Origin: Streptomyces diastaticus subsp. diastaticus
GTDB taxonomy: Bacteria > Actinomycetota > Actinomycetes > Streptomycetales > Streptomycetaceae
Assembly (NCBI RefSeq): GCF_011170125.1
Contig: NZ_BLLN01000003.1
Span: forward strand, 1,994,501-2,058,500
DNA length: 64,000 nucleotides
Direction: 5' to 3'
The translations under genes and the position numbers were made by a program. Under the pieces are notes generated by a model, which was not told the DNA's origin, did not search any database, and was given only the letters and a program-made list of their open reading frames with translations. Of the stretch, positions 8,502 through 18,400 are shown piece after piece (within the stretch, counting starts at the first letter, position 1; each line of letters opens with the position of its first letter).

Positions 8502-9925
8502 GAGGAGAGGCCGGCACGAGGCGTGCAGCGGGGACGACCACCGGCGATCAGCCCGACGCGGTCGCCACGGCCGCCGCCGTACGCAGCGGTGAGACCGACG
8601 CCCGCACCGTCACCGAGGAGGCGATCGCCCGCATCGAAGAACGCGACCCCGGGCTCCACGCGGTGGTCCACACCCGGTTCGAGGCCGCCCTCGCGGAGGT
8701 CGCCGCAGGCCTGCCCGACGGCCCGCTGCACGGCGTGCCCATGCTGGTCAAGGACCTCGGTACCGAGGTCGAGGGGCTGCCCGCGACCGGCGGCAGCCGC
8801 CTCTTCAGCGAGGTCACGGCCCGCCGCGACAGCGAACTGGTCGCCCGCTACCGCCGGGCCGGCGCCGTCATCCTCGGCACCACCAACACCCCGGAGCTGG
8901 GCCTCAACGCCTCCACCGAACCGGCGCTGCACGGCCCGACCCGCAATCCGTGGAACCACGCGTACTCGCCCGGGGGCTCCAGCGGCGGCTCGGCGGCAGC
9001 CGTGGCGGCCGGGATGGTCCCCGTCGCACACGCGAGCAACGGCGGTGGCTCGATCCGTATCCCGGCGGCGGCCTGCGGTCTGTTCGGCCTCAAGCCGAGC
9101 CGTGGCCGGGTCTCGCCCGCGCCGCGGCCCACCACCCTGTCGGGCCTCGTCTCCGCGCACCACGCCCTCACCACCACCGTGCGGGACAGCGCCCTGCTCC
9201 TCGACGTCGTCGCCGGCCCGCTGCCCGGGGACGCCTTCGCCGCACCGGACCCGGGGGCCCCGTTCGCGGAACTGGCCCGGCGCGACCCGGGCCGGCTGCG
9301 GATCGGCCTGCTCACCACGGTGCCGGACGGCCCCGAGGTGCACCCCGACTGCGCGCGGGCGGCGCGGTCGGCGGCCGAGCTGTGCGCACGCCTGGGACAC
9401 GAGGTCGTCGAGACCACCGCCCGGTACCGGCCCGCCGACGTCGCGGTCACCTCGGCGATGCTGATGGGTGCCGACGTGGTCTCCCAGATCGACGCCCGGC
9501 TGGAGCAACTCGGCAGGCCCCTGGCCGACGACGACATCGAGCCCTTCACCCGCGTCCTGTACGAGAGCTACCGGGCCCGGCCCGCCGCCGACGTCAGCCG
9601 GGCGCTGCGCCGCGTGCAGGAGATCGGGTGGGCGGTCGGCGCCGCGTTCGACGAGGTCGACCTGCTGCTCAGCCCGACCCTCGCCCAGCCGACGCCGCCG
9701 CTCGGCACCCTGGACACGGCGGACCCCGCGTCGGTCTACCGGCACGCCTCCGTGTACTCCGCCTTCACCAGCTTCTGCAACCTCACCGGAATGCCGGCCA
9801 TGTCCGTCCCGTTCTTCGGCCCGGACCGCGAAGGGCTGCCGCTCGGCGTCCAGTTCGCCGGGCCGCTCGGCGGCGAGGGCACGCTGCTGGCCCTGGCCGC
9901 ACAGCTGGAGCGGGCGGCCGCCTGA
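8498..9925 (+). CDS. Amidase, amidase-signature family
   Basis: Hydrolase of about 475 residues that cleaves a C-N amide bond. The Ser-cisSer-Lys triad can be placed: Lys in PMLVKDLG, the cis-Ser and nucleophile in the glycine/serine-rich stretch SPGGSSGGSAAAVAAG, and GGGSIRIPAAACG following. The start is chosen as GTG 8498, overlapping the preceding stop (GTGA), like every other junction in this operon. No other good in-frame start lies before the conserved region. Likely role: intracellular hydrolysis of the compound brought in by the ABC system. It is the last gene before a strong terminator. Confidence 0.88.
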   Translation: MRGEAGTRRAAGTTTGDQPDAVATAAAVRSGETDARTVTEEAIARIEERDPGLHAVVHTRFEAALAEVAAGLPDGPLHGVPMLVKDLGTEVEGLPATGGSRLFSEVTARRDSELVARYRRAGAVILGTTNTPELGLNASTEPALHGPTRNPWNHAYSPGGSSGGSAAAVAAGMVPVAHASNGGGSIRIPAAACGLFGLKPSRGRVSPAPRPTTLSGLVSAHHALTTTVRDSALLLDVVAGPLPGDAFAAPDPGAPFAELARRDPGRLRIGLLTTVPDGPEVHPDCARAARSAAELCARLGHEVVETTARYRPADVAVTSAMLMGADVVSQIDARLEQLGRPLADDDIEPFTRVLYESYRARPAADVSRALRRVQEIGWAVGAAFDEVDLLLSPTLAQPTPPLGTLDTADPASVYRHASVYSAFTSFCNLTGMPAMSVPFFGPDREGLPLGVQFAGPLGGEGTLLALAAQLERAAA

Positions 9926-9949
9926 GACTCCGGCCGGACGCCACCGAGG

Positions 9950-9994
9950 GCTGCCGGGACACCTGCGGCGGAACCGCGTGGGTGTCCCGGCAGC
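9950..9994 (+). terminator. Rho-independent-type hairpin after the transporter/amidase operon
   Basis: A perfect 14-bp inverted repeat (left arm 9950-9963, right arm 9981-9994) with a 17-base loop begins 24 bases after the amidase stop. It lacks a long U tract, as is usual for terminators of high-GC actinomycetes. Confidence 0.8.
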
Positions 9995-10610
9995 ACCTTC
10001 ACCGTCACCGACGAGACCGCCCTGGAGTCGCTCGGCCCCGGCATCGGCGCCATGTACGTCCGTTCGCGCACCGTAAACCTGGCGCGCGGGGGACGCTCGA
10101 CGCCTACGTCCCCGCGCCGCGACCGGGCCGGAGCCGTAGGCGCGGCGCGAGACCGAGCGCGTCGGACCCCTCCAGCCGGCGCCTGACCGCCCACCCCCGG
10201 CCCCCCGCCGTCCGGAACCGGGGAGGGCACCGACCACACAGCGGGGTGATCACCGGCCGGGCGCACCAGCATGCCGCCGATGCCCGTCGGCGCAGTGCTG
10301 GGCGGAAGGAACCGCGGGGCGCGGTCAGCACGCACCGAACCGGACGACCATGGGCTGGTGGCGACCCAGTGCGCCACCCGCGGTCCGAGGCAAGAGGTGA
10401 CGGCTCAGGTCCCGGCGATGCGTCAGCGGCCGTGAACCTCACCCCCGCCGGTGTGCGGAGGCCACAGCGGCAACGGACAGCCGGCTTCGCGGTGACCACG
10501 GGGGAGGCGCGCCTCCCGGCGTCGGCGCGGCGCGTAGGGGGTTGCACCTTCCGTGGCGGCATGTGATCCGGTGGACTCACGTCCCGCTGCCTTGAGGAAG
10601 GTCCCCGCTC
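9995..10610. other. Intergenic stretch before the MerR gene
   Basis: About 600 bases without a convincing coding frame; open frames here are GC-driven and show no recognisable domain. The part just before 10611 should hold the promoter of the MerR-type regulator, but no clear dyad with MerR spacing could be identified by eye. Confidence 0.5.
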
Positions 10611-11531
10611 ATGCATTCGTCTTTCACGCCGCCCCGCCAGGTCAAGATCGGCGCCGCGGCGGCCTTCGTCGGCAGCACGCCACGGGCGATTCGCCACTAC
10701 CACGAGATCGGGCTGCTCCCCGAGCCGGAGCGGGGCGGCGACGACCGCCGCCGCTACGGGTACGAGGACATGGTCCGCTTGCTGTGGATTCGCAGGATGG
10801 CCGACGCCGGGATCGCCCTGGACGACATCCGTGACGCCTTCACCACCCCCCGGACGGCCTCCGTCAGCGCGGACAGCGGGGACGGCATCGCGGGGACCCT
10901 GGAGCGGTTGGAGGATTCCCTCGCCGAGCAGGAGGCGGAACTGCGGCGGCAACGGACTACCGTGCAGCGGATGCGCGCCGAAGGCAGCCGGATGGGCCTG
11001 CTCTCCGACTTCGTCACCGAACGCCTCAAGAGCCTGCCCGAGGGCTCCCTGCGCCAGGCGGACCTGGACAGTCTGCTGGTCACTGAGCGGATCTTCGGCC
11101 CGCTGGGCGCGGCCGTCCAGGCCACCCGCTTCATCGCCCTGGCCACGCATCCCGCTCTGCGGGAGGATTCCGACCGCGTCGACGACGCCGAGGAGGCACT
11201 CGACGACAGCGTCGCCGTCGATGATCCACGGGTGCTGCAAGTGGCCGTCGAGCGACACGCCTTCGAAACCGCCCTGCAAACCGTCATCGAGGAGTCCGGC
11301 CTGGCCGAGGACGAGGACGCCCTCTTCGACGCCTGGGACGCGTTGCACCCGGCCACCGCCGACGACGGCGAGGGCGACCTCGGCTCCGGCAGGCGGGAGC
11401 CTGACTCCATGAGCGCCTTCGAGGCCGTCGGCAGGATGCCCTACGCCTTCTCCCCGGCCCGCCTGCGCTGTGTGGAACTGGCGGAAGAGCTGTCCGCCCG
11501 TGCCTCCTCCGGCACGGGAAGCACGGCCTGA
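10611..11531 (+). CDS. MerR-family transcriptional regulator
   Basis: 306-residue regulator with an N-terminal MerR winged helix-turn-helix (residues about 10-80: KIGAAAAFVGSTPRAIRHYH, then GLLPEPER and a DRRRYGYEDM wing). A coiled dimerisation helix follows (about 90-125). The long C-terminal half is helical and acidic, with no recognised effector domain and no metal-binding Cys cluster, so it more likely senses an organic ligand than a metal. ATG 10611 follows AGGAAGG. Its target is unknown. It is convergent with the molybdoenzyme genes and downstream of the amidase operon. Confidence 0.88.
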   Translation: MHSSFTPPRQVKIGAAAAFVGSTPRAIRHYHEIGLLPEPERGGDDRRRYGYEDMVRLLWIRRMADAGIALDDIRDAFTTPRTASVSADSGDGIAGTLERLEDSLAEQEAELRRQRTTVQRMRAEGSRMGLLSDFVTERLKSLPEGSLRQADLDSLLVTERIFGPLGAAVQATRFIALATHPALREDSDRVDDAEEALDDSVAVDDPRVLQVAVERHAFETALQTVIEESGLAEDEDALFDAWDALHPATADDGEGDLGSGRREPDSMSAFEAVGRMPYAFSPARLRCVELAEELSARASSGTGSTA

Positions 11532-11735
11532 AGACCTCCGGACGGAATGATCTCCGAGGTGGTCGGACCGCTCGGGGAGGACTGCGGGCCCGCCGTCGTT
11601 CGCGCCCGTCGCCGCCCTGACGACGGCCAGCGGGCAGGGCGAACTCGCACGCGGGTCTGCGCACCGTCGCCGCACATGCTCGTCCGCATCTGGTGGCGTA
11701 GGGGCCTGCTCCGTCGGCCGGGTCGGAGGCCAGGG

Positions 11736-12227
11736 TCACAGGCTCGTCAGGATCTGGGGCGACAGGTTCTTGATCATGGTGTTGGTCCAGCGCATCTGGC
11801 GGAGCGTCTGGGGATGGCAGGAGGAGGCGAGGTCGAGCAGCCCGGTGTTCTTGGCGGCTTGTGCGGCCTGCGCGAGCATCTCCCAGCGCAGCGAGTTGTG
11901 CGTCGCGGCCAGGTGGAGGTCGCTCAGGTCGCGCAGGAGCAGAAGACCGGGGCCGGGCGAGTGGTCCGGGGGCGCTGCGGCCTCGTGCCGGGGCGTGGCC
12001 GACATGACGTCACCGGCGGTGCTGGCCGGATCCTCGGGGTCCAGGCCGTGGTCGGCGGCTGCTTCGGTGAGGCGCCGGACGTGTTCCAGGGACCAGGCGG
12101 CCACGTCGGTGGCGACGTGGTGGACCTCGTGTTCCGTGCGATGGCGGCCGGCCACGGCCAGGAGCGCGTCGGCCAGGTGCCGTTCTCCGTGGTGCAGGGC
12201 GCACAGGGCCAGTTGGATGCCGTTCAC
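11736..12227 (-). CDS. His/Glu-rich helical protein coupled to the molybdopterin oxidoreductase
   Basis: 163-residue protein of unknown family. It starts at GTG 12227, overlapping the stop of the upstream molybdoenzyme by 4 bases, so the two are translationally coupled and probably act together. The frame is open further upstream, but only as a shadow of the larger gene. The N-terminal half is rich in regularly spaced His and Glu (HHGERHLADALL, HRTEHEVHHVA, WSLEHVRRL), reminiscent of ferritin-like or hemerythrin-like helical metal sites. The C-terminal half has WEMLAQAAQAAKN and ends in LSPQILTSL. A metal-binding four-helix bundle serving the molybdoenzyme is a plausible inference, not established. 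Confidence 0.7.
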   Translation of the reverse strand: MNGIQLALCALHHGERHLADALLAVAGRHRTEHEVHHVATDVAAWSLEHVRRLTEAAADHGLDPEDPASTAGDVMSATPRHEAAAPPDHSPGPGLLLLRDLSDLHLAATHNSLRWEMLAQAAQAAKNTGLLDLASSCHPQTLRQMRWTNTMIKNLSPQILTSL

Positions 12228-14710
12228 CGGTCGCCTCCCGACGCGTCCCAGGTGCCGGCCGGTGTCTGCGACACGCGTGCTCCCGGTCCTCCGGTGGTGG
12301 CCCGGACGCCGGTGGTGTCCTGCGGTGCCGACGCCGTGGTGGTGGGGGCGGGGGCCTGCCCGCCGTCTCCGCGTTCGATGAGGGTGAGGGCGGCCGCGGC
12401 CGTCTTGAACAGTGGCTGTTTGGAGGCGGGGTCCCAGTCGGTGATCGTCGTCTCGTTCGCCGCCCGGCCCGGTGTGGTGGCGTCCGGGCCCGAGCCGGCG
12501 GGCGTGTCCCAGTAGCCGTAGTGGAACGGCACGAACAGCAGCCCCTGGCGCAACGTCGTGACGCGCAGCCGGCCGCGCAGCGCCCCGCGGGGTGAGCGGA
12601 CCTCGACCAGGTCGCCCTCGGCGAGGCCCCGTGCCGTGGCGTCGCTCCCACAGATCTCGACCCACACGTCCGGTGCGGCGTCGTTCAGCTGCGGTGCGCG
12701 GCCGGTCTTGGTGCGGGTGTGGAAGTGGTAGAGGGTACGGCCCGTCGTCAGCTGGAAGGGGTGGTCCTCGGTGGGCATCTCGTGGGGCGGCCGGTAGCCG
12801 GCCGACTTGATCATGGCCCTGCCGTCCGGGTTGAGGGAGCGGTACTCCACCACGCCGTCTGCGGCACCGGTCTCCAGATCCTTGCCGTAGTTCTCACAGA
12901 CGTCGGGATGGGCCCAGCTGATGCCGTCGGTGTACAGGCGTTCGGTGCCGTCCGGGGCCTGCTCGTTGACCGGCCACTGGATGCCGCCGGCTTCGCGCAG
13001 TCTCGCGTGGGTGAGGCCGGTGTAGTCACAGGGCCGTCCGGCGCTGCAGCGCTTCCACGCTTCGAAAGCGGACTCCGGGTCGTCCCAGGTGATCAGCGGC
13101 CCGCCGTCCTTGTCGCGGAAGTCCATGCGGCGAGCGTAGTCAAGGAAGATGTCGAGGTCGGTTCGTGCTTCTCCTGGCGGTTCGACGGCCTTGTCGGACA
13201 GGTGCACGGTGCGGTCGGCGTTGGTGAACGTGCCGGTCTTCTCGCCCCAGGTGGCCGCCGGCAGCACGACATCGGCGAGCTGTGCCGTCTCGGTGAGGAA
13301 CAGGTCCTGCACCACGGTGAAGAGCCGCTCCTGAGCGAGGATCGAGCGGACGCGGCCGAGTTCGGGCAGCGAGACGGCCGGGTTGGTGCCACTGACCCAC
13401 AACATGCGGATCGAGCCCTGTTCGGCGTACCGGAACATCTGCATGGCGTGCGTCGGAGGGGCGTAGTGCGGGATCGTGCTCGGCTCCACGTTCCACACCC
13501 TGGCCAGATCGGCCACGTGCGCGTCGTTCTGCCAGTTGCGGAAGCCGGGCAGGTCGCCGTTGGCGCCGCACTCGCGGGTGTTCTGGGCGGTGGGCTGCCC
13601 GTTCATCTGCAGCACTCCGGCGCCCGGCCGCCCGAGCATGCCCCGGATCAGATGCAGGTTGTTGACCTGGACGGCGGCTGCGGTGGCCTGGTGGGACTGG
13701 TATACACCCTGCAGCACGGTGGACAGCAACCGGCCGGCTCCGCCGAGGAGTTCGGCGGCCTCGCCGATCAGTGCGGCCGGGACGTCACAGATGCCTGCCG
13801 CCCACGCCGGGGTGCACTCCGCGACCCGGGCGGCGAGCTCCTCGTACCCGACCGTGTGCGCCTGGACGTACGCGTGGTCGACGTGGCCGTTCCGGATGAT
13901 CTCGTGCAGCAGGGCGTTGAGCAGTGCGACATTGGTGCCGACACGCGGGGCGAGGTGCACGGCCGCCTTGCGGGCCACCTGGGTGGGGCGCGGGTCCACG
14001 CAGAGCAGCCGCGGGGGTTCGGCGCCCTCCAGCCGGTCCAGGATCCGCATCCACTGCACCGGCTGGGTCTCGGCGAGGTTGTGGCCGAAGAGGGCGATGA
14101 CGTCGGCGTGGTCGATGTCGTCGTAGCTGCCGGGCTGCCCGTCGCAGCCGAAGGTTTCCTTGAGGGCCTCCGCGGCGGTGGAGGTGCACAGCCGCGTGTT
14201 GCCGTCGAGATGGTTGGTGCCGACGCCCGCGCGGGCCAGCACCGCCAGGGTGTAGTACTCCTCCAGGAACAGCTGGCCCGAGGTGTAGAAACCGAGGGAG
14301 CCGGGGCCGCGCTCTGTCAGCAGCTCCCGTGAGCGGGCCACGACGCGGCCCATCGCGGTCTCCCAGTCGCACTCCACCAGCCGGCCGCCCTCACGCACCA
14401 GCGGCCGGGTCAGCCGGTCGGGCGAGGCGTTGGCCTGCCAGCCGAACAGGTCCTTCGGACCGAGCCGGCCTCGGTTGACCCGGTCCACCGCACGCCCTCG
14501 CACACCGGCCATCCGGCCGTCCACGACGGCGATGTCCATGGCGTCCCCGTCCGAGTGAAGGATCGAGGCCGCCTGCACCCACTGCTGCACCATGGACGGC
14601 TCCACACCGTCGGCGAGGAAGGTGTCCACCCGGACCGGCCACCGCTCGTGCCGGCCGTACGGGACACGGCCGCCCCAGGGGTCGCCGATCCGGTCCACCG
14701 AGGACTCCAT
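12224..14710 (-). CDS. Molybdopterin oxidoreductase lacking the N-terminal Fe-S cysteines
   Basis: 828-residue catalytic subunit of the DMSO-reductase superfamily (formate dehydrogenase/nitrate reductase-like). ATG 14710 follows GGAGG by 7 bases. Recognisable parts are VDGRMAGVRGRAVDRVNRGRL near residue 60-80, the pterin-binding core (GFYTSGQLFLEEYYTLA, GTNHLDGNTRLCTSTA, VIALFGHNLAETQP, LWVSGTNPAVSLP) and a C-terminal molydopterin dinucleotide domain (TGRTLYHFHTRTKTGR). Family members normally have C-x2-C-x3-C near residue 50 and a fourth Cys in a GRLCPKG motif. Here the region reads QAASILHSDGDAMDIA and GRLGPKDL, so no cluster ligands remain. The stop overlaps the next gene. Confidence 0.9.
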   Translation of the reverse strand: MESSVDRIGDPWGGRVPYGRHERWPVRVDTFLADGVEPSMVQQWVQAASILHSDGDAMDIAVVDGRMAGVRGRAVDRVNRGRLGPKDLFGWQANASPDRLTRPLVREGGRLVECDWETAMGRVVARSRELLTERGPGSLGFYTSGQLFLEEYYTLAVLARAGVGTNHLDGNTRLCTSTAAEALKETFGCDGQPGSYDDIDHADVIALFGHNLAETQPVQWMRILDRLEGAEPPRLLCVDPRPTQVARKAAVHLAPRVGTNVALLNALLHEIIRNGHVDHAYVQAHTVGYEELAARVAECTPAWAAGICDVPAALIGEAAELLGGAGRLLSTVLQGVYQSHQATAAAVQVNNLHLIRGMLGRPGAGVLQMNGQPTAQNTRECGANGDLPGFRNWQNDAHVADLARVWNVEPSTIPHYAPPTHAMQMFRYAEQGSIRMLWVSGTNPAVSLPELGRVRSILAQERLFTVVQDLFLTETAQLADVVLPAATWGEKTGTFTNADRTVHLSDKAVEPPGEARTDLDIFLDYARRMDFRDKDGGPLITWDDPESAFEAWKRCSAGRPCDYTGLTHARLREAGGIQWPVNEQAPDGTERLYTDGISWAHPDVCENYGKDLETGAADGVVEYRSLNPDGRAMIKSAGYRPPHEMPTEDHPFQLTTGRTLYHFHTRTKTGRAPQLNDAAPDVWVEICGSDATARGLAEGDLVEVRSPRGALRGRLRVTTLRQGLLFVPFHYGYWDTPAGSGPDATTPGRAANETTITDWDPASKQPLFKTAAAALTLIERGDGGQAPAPTTTASAPQDTTGVRATTGGPGARVSQTPAGTWDASGGDR

Positions 14711-15403
14711 CACTGCCTCCAGTCCGCCGATCTTCTGACAGGTACCCTCTGCCGGCACCTCCGCCCCGCCACGCCGGCCATTCCCCGGCGTTTTTTCAAG
14801 GTAGGGGGCCCCGACCGATTCGGAGCGCCGGGACTCGCTGCACGAGCGGCTCGACGCCGCCGCGCGGCCGGAGGGAAGGAGGCCGCTGCGACCGCCGGTT
14901 CTCCATGGTCTGGCGAGCCGGAGCACCAAGACGCGGAGCAACGGGGAAGGTCCCGCCCAAGGTGGTTCAGGTGGCTGCGGCACGCAACAGGCGGCCAGGA
15001 CGCACCGGCCGCCGGGATGCCGCCGTACGGGCCATGCGGCCCTTCGAAAGGGGCGTCCCCGGCACCGGACGAGGGGACGGGACCAAGCCGTGGCGGCACG
15101 GACGGCCACCACGAGAGCGACGGGGCGTCGAGCAGTCCGGCGTCACACCGATGGCGGGCCCCGTCGCCGCGCACGGCGGGAGCCCTGCGCAGCGCGCCGC
15201 AGGCCGGTGGTGGCGGGACCTTGAGCCTCCCCTTCTCGCGCGGCGAGTGTTCCCCCGGTTCAGCGACCAGGCGCGGTCAGGATGCCTGACACGGACACAT
15301 GAGGTTGTGTACCTGTACGAGCTCTTGCGGGGAGCGTGTGGTCACGAAGGCCCGGGAAAGGCGTCATACGTCCTGGTCGAGCGCGTGAGAGGGAAGCGGA
15401 TCG
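14711..15403. other. Divergent intergenic region, molybdoenzyme / D-lactate dehydrogenase-like gene
   Basis: About 690 bases between two divergent genes. No open frame shows a recognisable protein. The molybdoenzyme RBS lies at its left edge, and a purine-rich GAGAGGGAAG before GTG 15404 at its right edge. The space should contain two promoters, but no consensus was convincing. Confidence 0.5.
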
Positions 15404-18400
15404 GTGGAACCGGAGTCGGTACCGAGAACCGGCGGAGGGCCTGCCGGAACAGCCGTCGGCATGGAGCTTGACGTGGCCGGGCTGGAGAAGGCCCTGCGCG
15501 AGCGGGTACGCGGCGAGGTCCGCTTCGACGCGGGGAGCCGGGCCGCCTACTCCACCGACGGGTCGAACTACCGGCAGGTGCCGATCGGCGTGGTCGTCCC
15601 GCGGGACGTGGACGCCGGGGCCGAGGCCATCGCCGTATGCGCGCGCTTCGGTGCGCCCGTGCTGTCGCGAGGCGGCGGGACCAGTCTCGCCGGGCAGTGC
15701 GCCAACACCGCGGTCGTCATCGACTGGACCAAGTACTGCAACCGCCTGGTCTCCCTCGACGCCCAGCGGCGCACCTGCGTGGTGGAGCCGGGAATCGTGC
15801 TGGACGAGCTCAACAGACAGCTCTCCGCACACGGGCTGAAGTTCGGCCCCAAGCCCTCCACGCACAGCCACTGCGCCCTGGGCGGCATGATCGGCAACAA
15901 CTCCTGCGGGGCCTCCGCCCAGGCGTACGGCAAGACCGTGGACAACGTGCGCCGCCTGGAGATCGTGACCTACGACGGGACGCGCTGCTGGGTCGGCCCC
16001 ACCTCGGACGAGGAGTACCAGGAGGTCGTCGCGGCCGGAGGGCGCCGGGCCGAGCTGTACCAGGGGTTGCGGGACATCATCGACCGCCATGCGGATGACG
16101 TCCGGCTGGGTTATCCCGACATCCCCCGGCGGGTGTCGGGATACAACCTCGACTCGCTGTTGCCCGAGAAGGGCTTCGACGTGGCGCGCGCACTGGTCGG
16201 CAGCGAAGGCACCCTGGTGACGGTGGTGCGGGCCGAACTCCACCTGGTGCCCGTACCGGCCCACGAGGCCATGGTCGTACTCGGGTACAGCGACATCTGC
16301 GCCGCGGCCGACGACGTGCCGCGTCTGCTGGAGCACGGAGCCCCCGAACTGCTGGAGGCCATCGACGGGCGGATGGCCCAGCTCATGCGGCAGGAGCACT
16401 CCCATCTTGCCTCGCTGGACGAGTTCCCCGAGGGCGGGAGCTGGCTCCTGGTGCAGTTCAGCGGCGACAGCCAGGAGAGCGCCGACGCCCAGGTACGTGA
16501 ACTCCTCGACGCTCTGGGCAAGAGCGAGGACGACTCCGACGTGTCGATGTCCGACGACCCGCGACGCGAGCAGAGGATGCTTCGCGCGCGGGAGGCCGGG
16601 CTGGGCGTGACCGCGCGGCCGCCGGACGGCAGGGAGACCTGGGAGGGCTGGGAGGACTCTTCGGTGCCGCCGGACCGGCTGGGGGACTACCTGCGCGACC
16701 TGCGCGCCCTCTTCTGCGAGTTCGACTACGACGCGGCCTCGCTCTACGGCCACTTCGGCCAGGGCTGTGTCCACACCCGCATCCCGTTCGAGCTGAAGAG
16801 GGCCGACGGTGTGGCGGCGTTCCGGTCGTTCCTGTTCCGCGCCGCCGACCTCGTCGTCTCCTACGGCGGGTCCCTCTCCGGTGAGCACGGCGACGGCCAG
16901 GCCCGCGGCGAACTGCTGACCCGGATGTTCGGCGAGAGGCTGGTCAGCGCCTTCAGCGAGATGAAGAGACTCTTCGACCCCGACGACCGGATGAACCCGG
17001 GCAAGGCCGTCGCCCCCTACCGCGCCGACGAGAACCTGCGCCTGGGGCCACTGTGGCGCCCCCGCGGCGAGCAGACCGCGTTCGCCTACCCCGACGACGA
17101 CCACTCCTTCACCCGGGCGGTCATGCGCTGCGTCGGCGTCGGCAACTGCCGCAGCCACGAAGGCGGAGTCATGTGCCCCTCCTACCGGGCGACCGGCGAG
17201 GAGGAGCACTCCACTCGCGGCCGGTCCCGGCTGCTGTTCGAAATGCTCGGCGGCCACGCCGACTCCGCCGTCACCGACGGATGGCGCTCCACCGAGGTCA
17301 AGGACGCCCTCGACCTCTGCCTCGCCTGCAAGGGGTGCAAGTCGGACTGCCCGGTGGGCGTCGACATGGCCACGTACAAGGCCGAGTTCCTGTCCCACCA
17401 CTACGCCGGCCGACCGCGTCCCGCCGCTCACTACTCGATGGGCTGGCTCCCCCTGTGGGCCCGGCTGTCCCGCCTCGCGCCCCGTCTGACGAACGCGGCA
17501 CTCGGTGCCCCTGGGGTCGCCCGGCTGGGCAAGCTCCTGGCCGGGATGGCCGGCGAACGCGAAGCGCCCGTTCTCGCCGGGGAGTCCTTCGTCCAGTGGT
17601 GGATCGCGCGCGACACCCCCGAACCCGACCCCGCCGATCCGCGGACAGTCGTGCTGTGGCCCGACACGTTCTCCACGTACTTCCACCCCGCGATCGCCAA
17701 GGCCGCCGTGCGCGTGCTGGAGGACGCGGGATTCCGCGTCGCCGTGCCCGTCCAGGCCGTGTGCTGCGGACTCACCTGGATCTCCACCGGACAGCTGACC
17801 ACCGCCAAGAAGGTGCTGCGCCGCACCCTGGACGTACTGCGGCCCTGGATCGAGGCAGGGACACCCGTGGTCGGCCTCGAACCCTCGTGCACCGTCGTCT
17901 TCCGCAGCGACGCGGTTGAACTCATGCCGCACGACCAGGACGTCCAGCGGCTGGCCGCGCAGTTCCGGACCTTCGCCGAACTGCTCCTCGACGACACCCC
18001 GGAAGGCTGGCAGCCGCCACGGCTCGCCCGGTCGGCCGTCGTCCAGAAGCACTGTCACCAGCACGCGGTGACGAAGTACGACGCCGACCGCGAACTGCTG
18101 CGCCGCGCCGGCCTCGACGCCGACGTGCTGGACGAGGGCTGCTGCGGCCTGGCCGGCAACTTCGGCTTCGAACGCGGACACCACGCCCTCTCGATGACGA
18201 TCGGCGAGCAGGGCGTGCTGCCGGCCGTACGGAACGCACCCGACGAGACGCTCGTCCTGGCGGACGGCTTCAGCTGCCGCACCCAGATCGAGCACGGCGG
18301 CACCGGGCGGCGGGCCATGCACCTGGCTGAGGCACTGGCACTCGGGTTGGACGGGCCGCCGCCCGCCGGCCACCCGGAAAGGGCGATCAACCGGCCGGCG

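Noticed and set aside
8177..10237. 686-codon minus-strand frame across the oxidoreductase and amidase
   Set aside because: Shadow frame; the plus-strand genes have clear OYE and amidase signatures.
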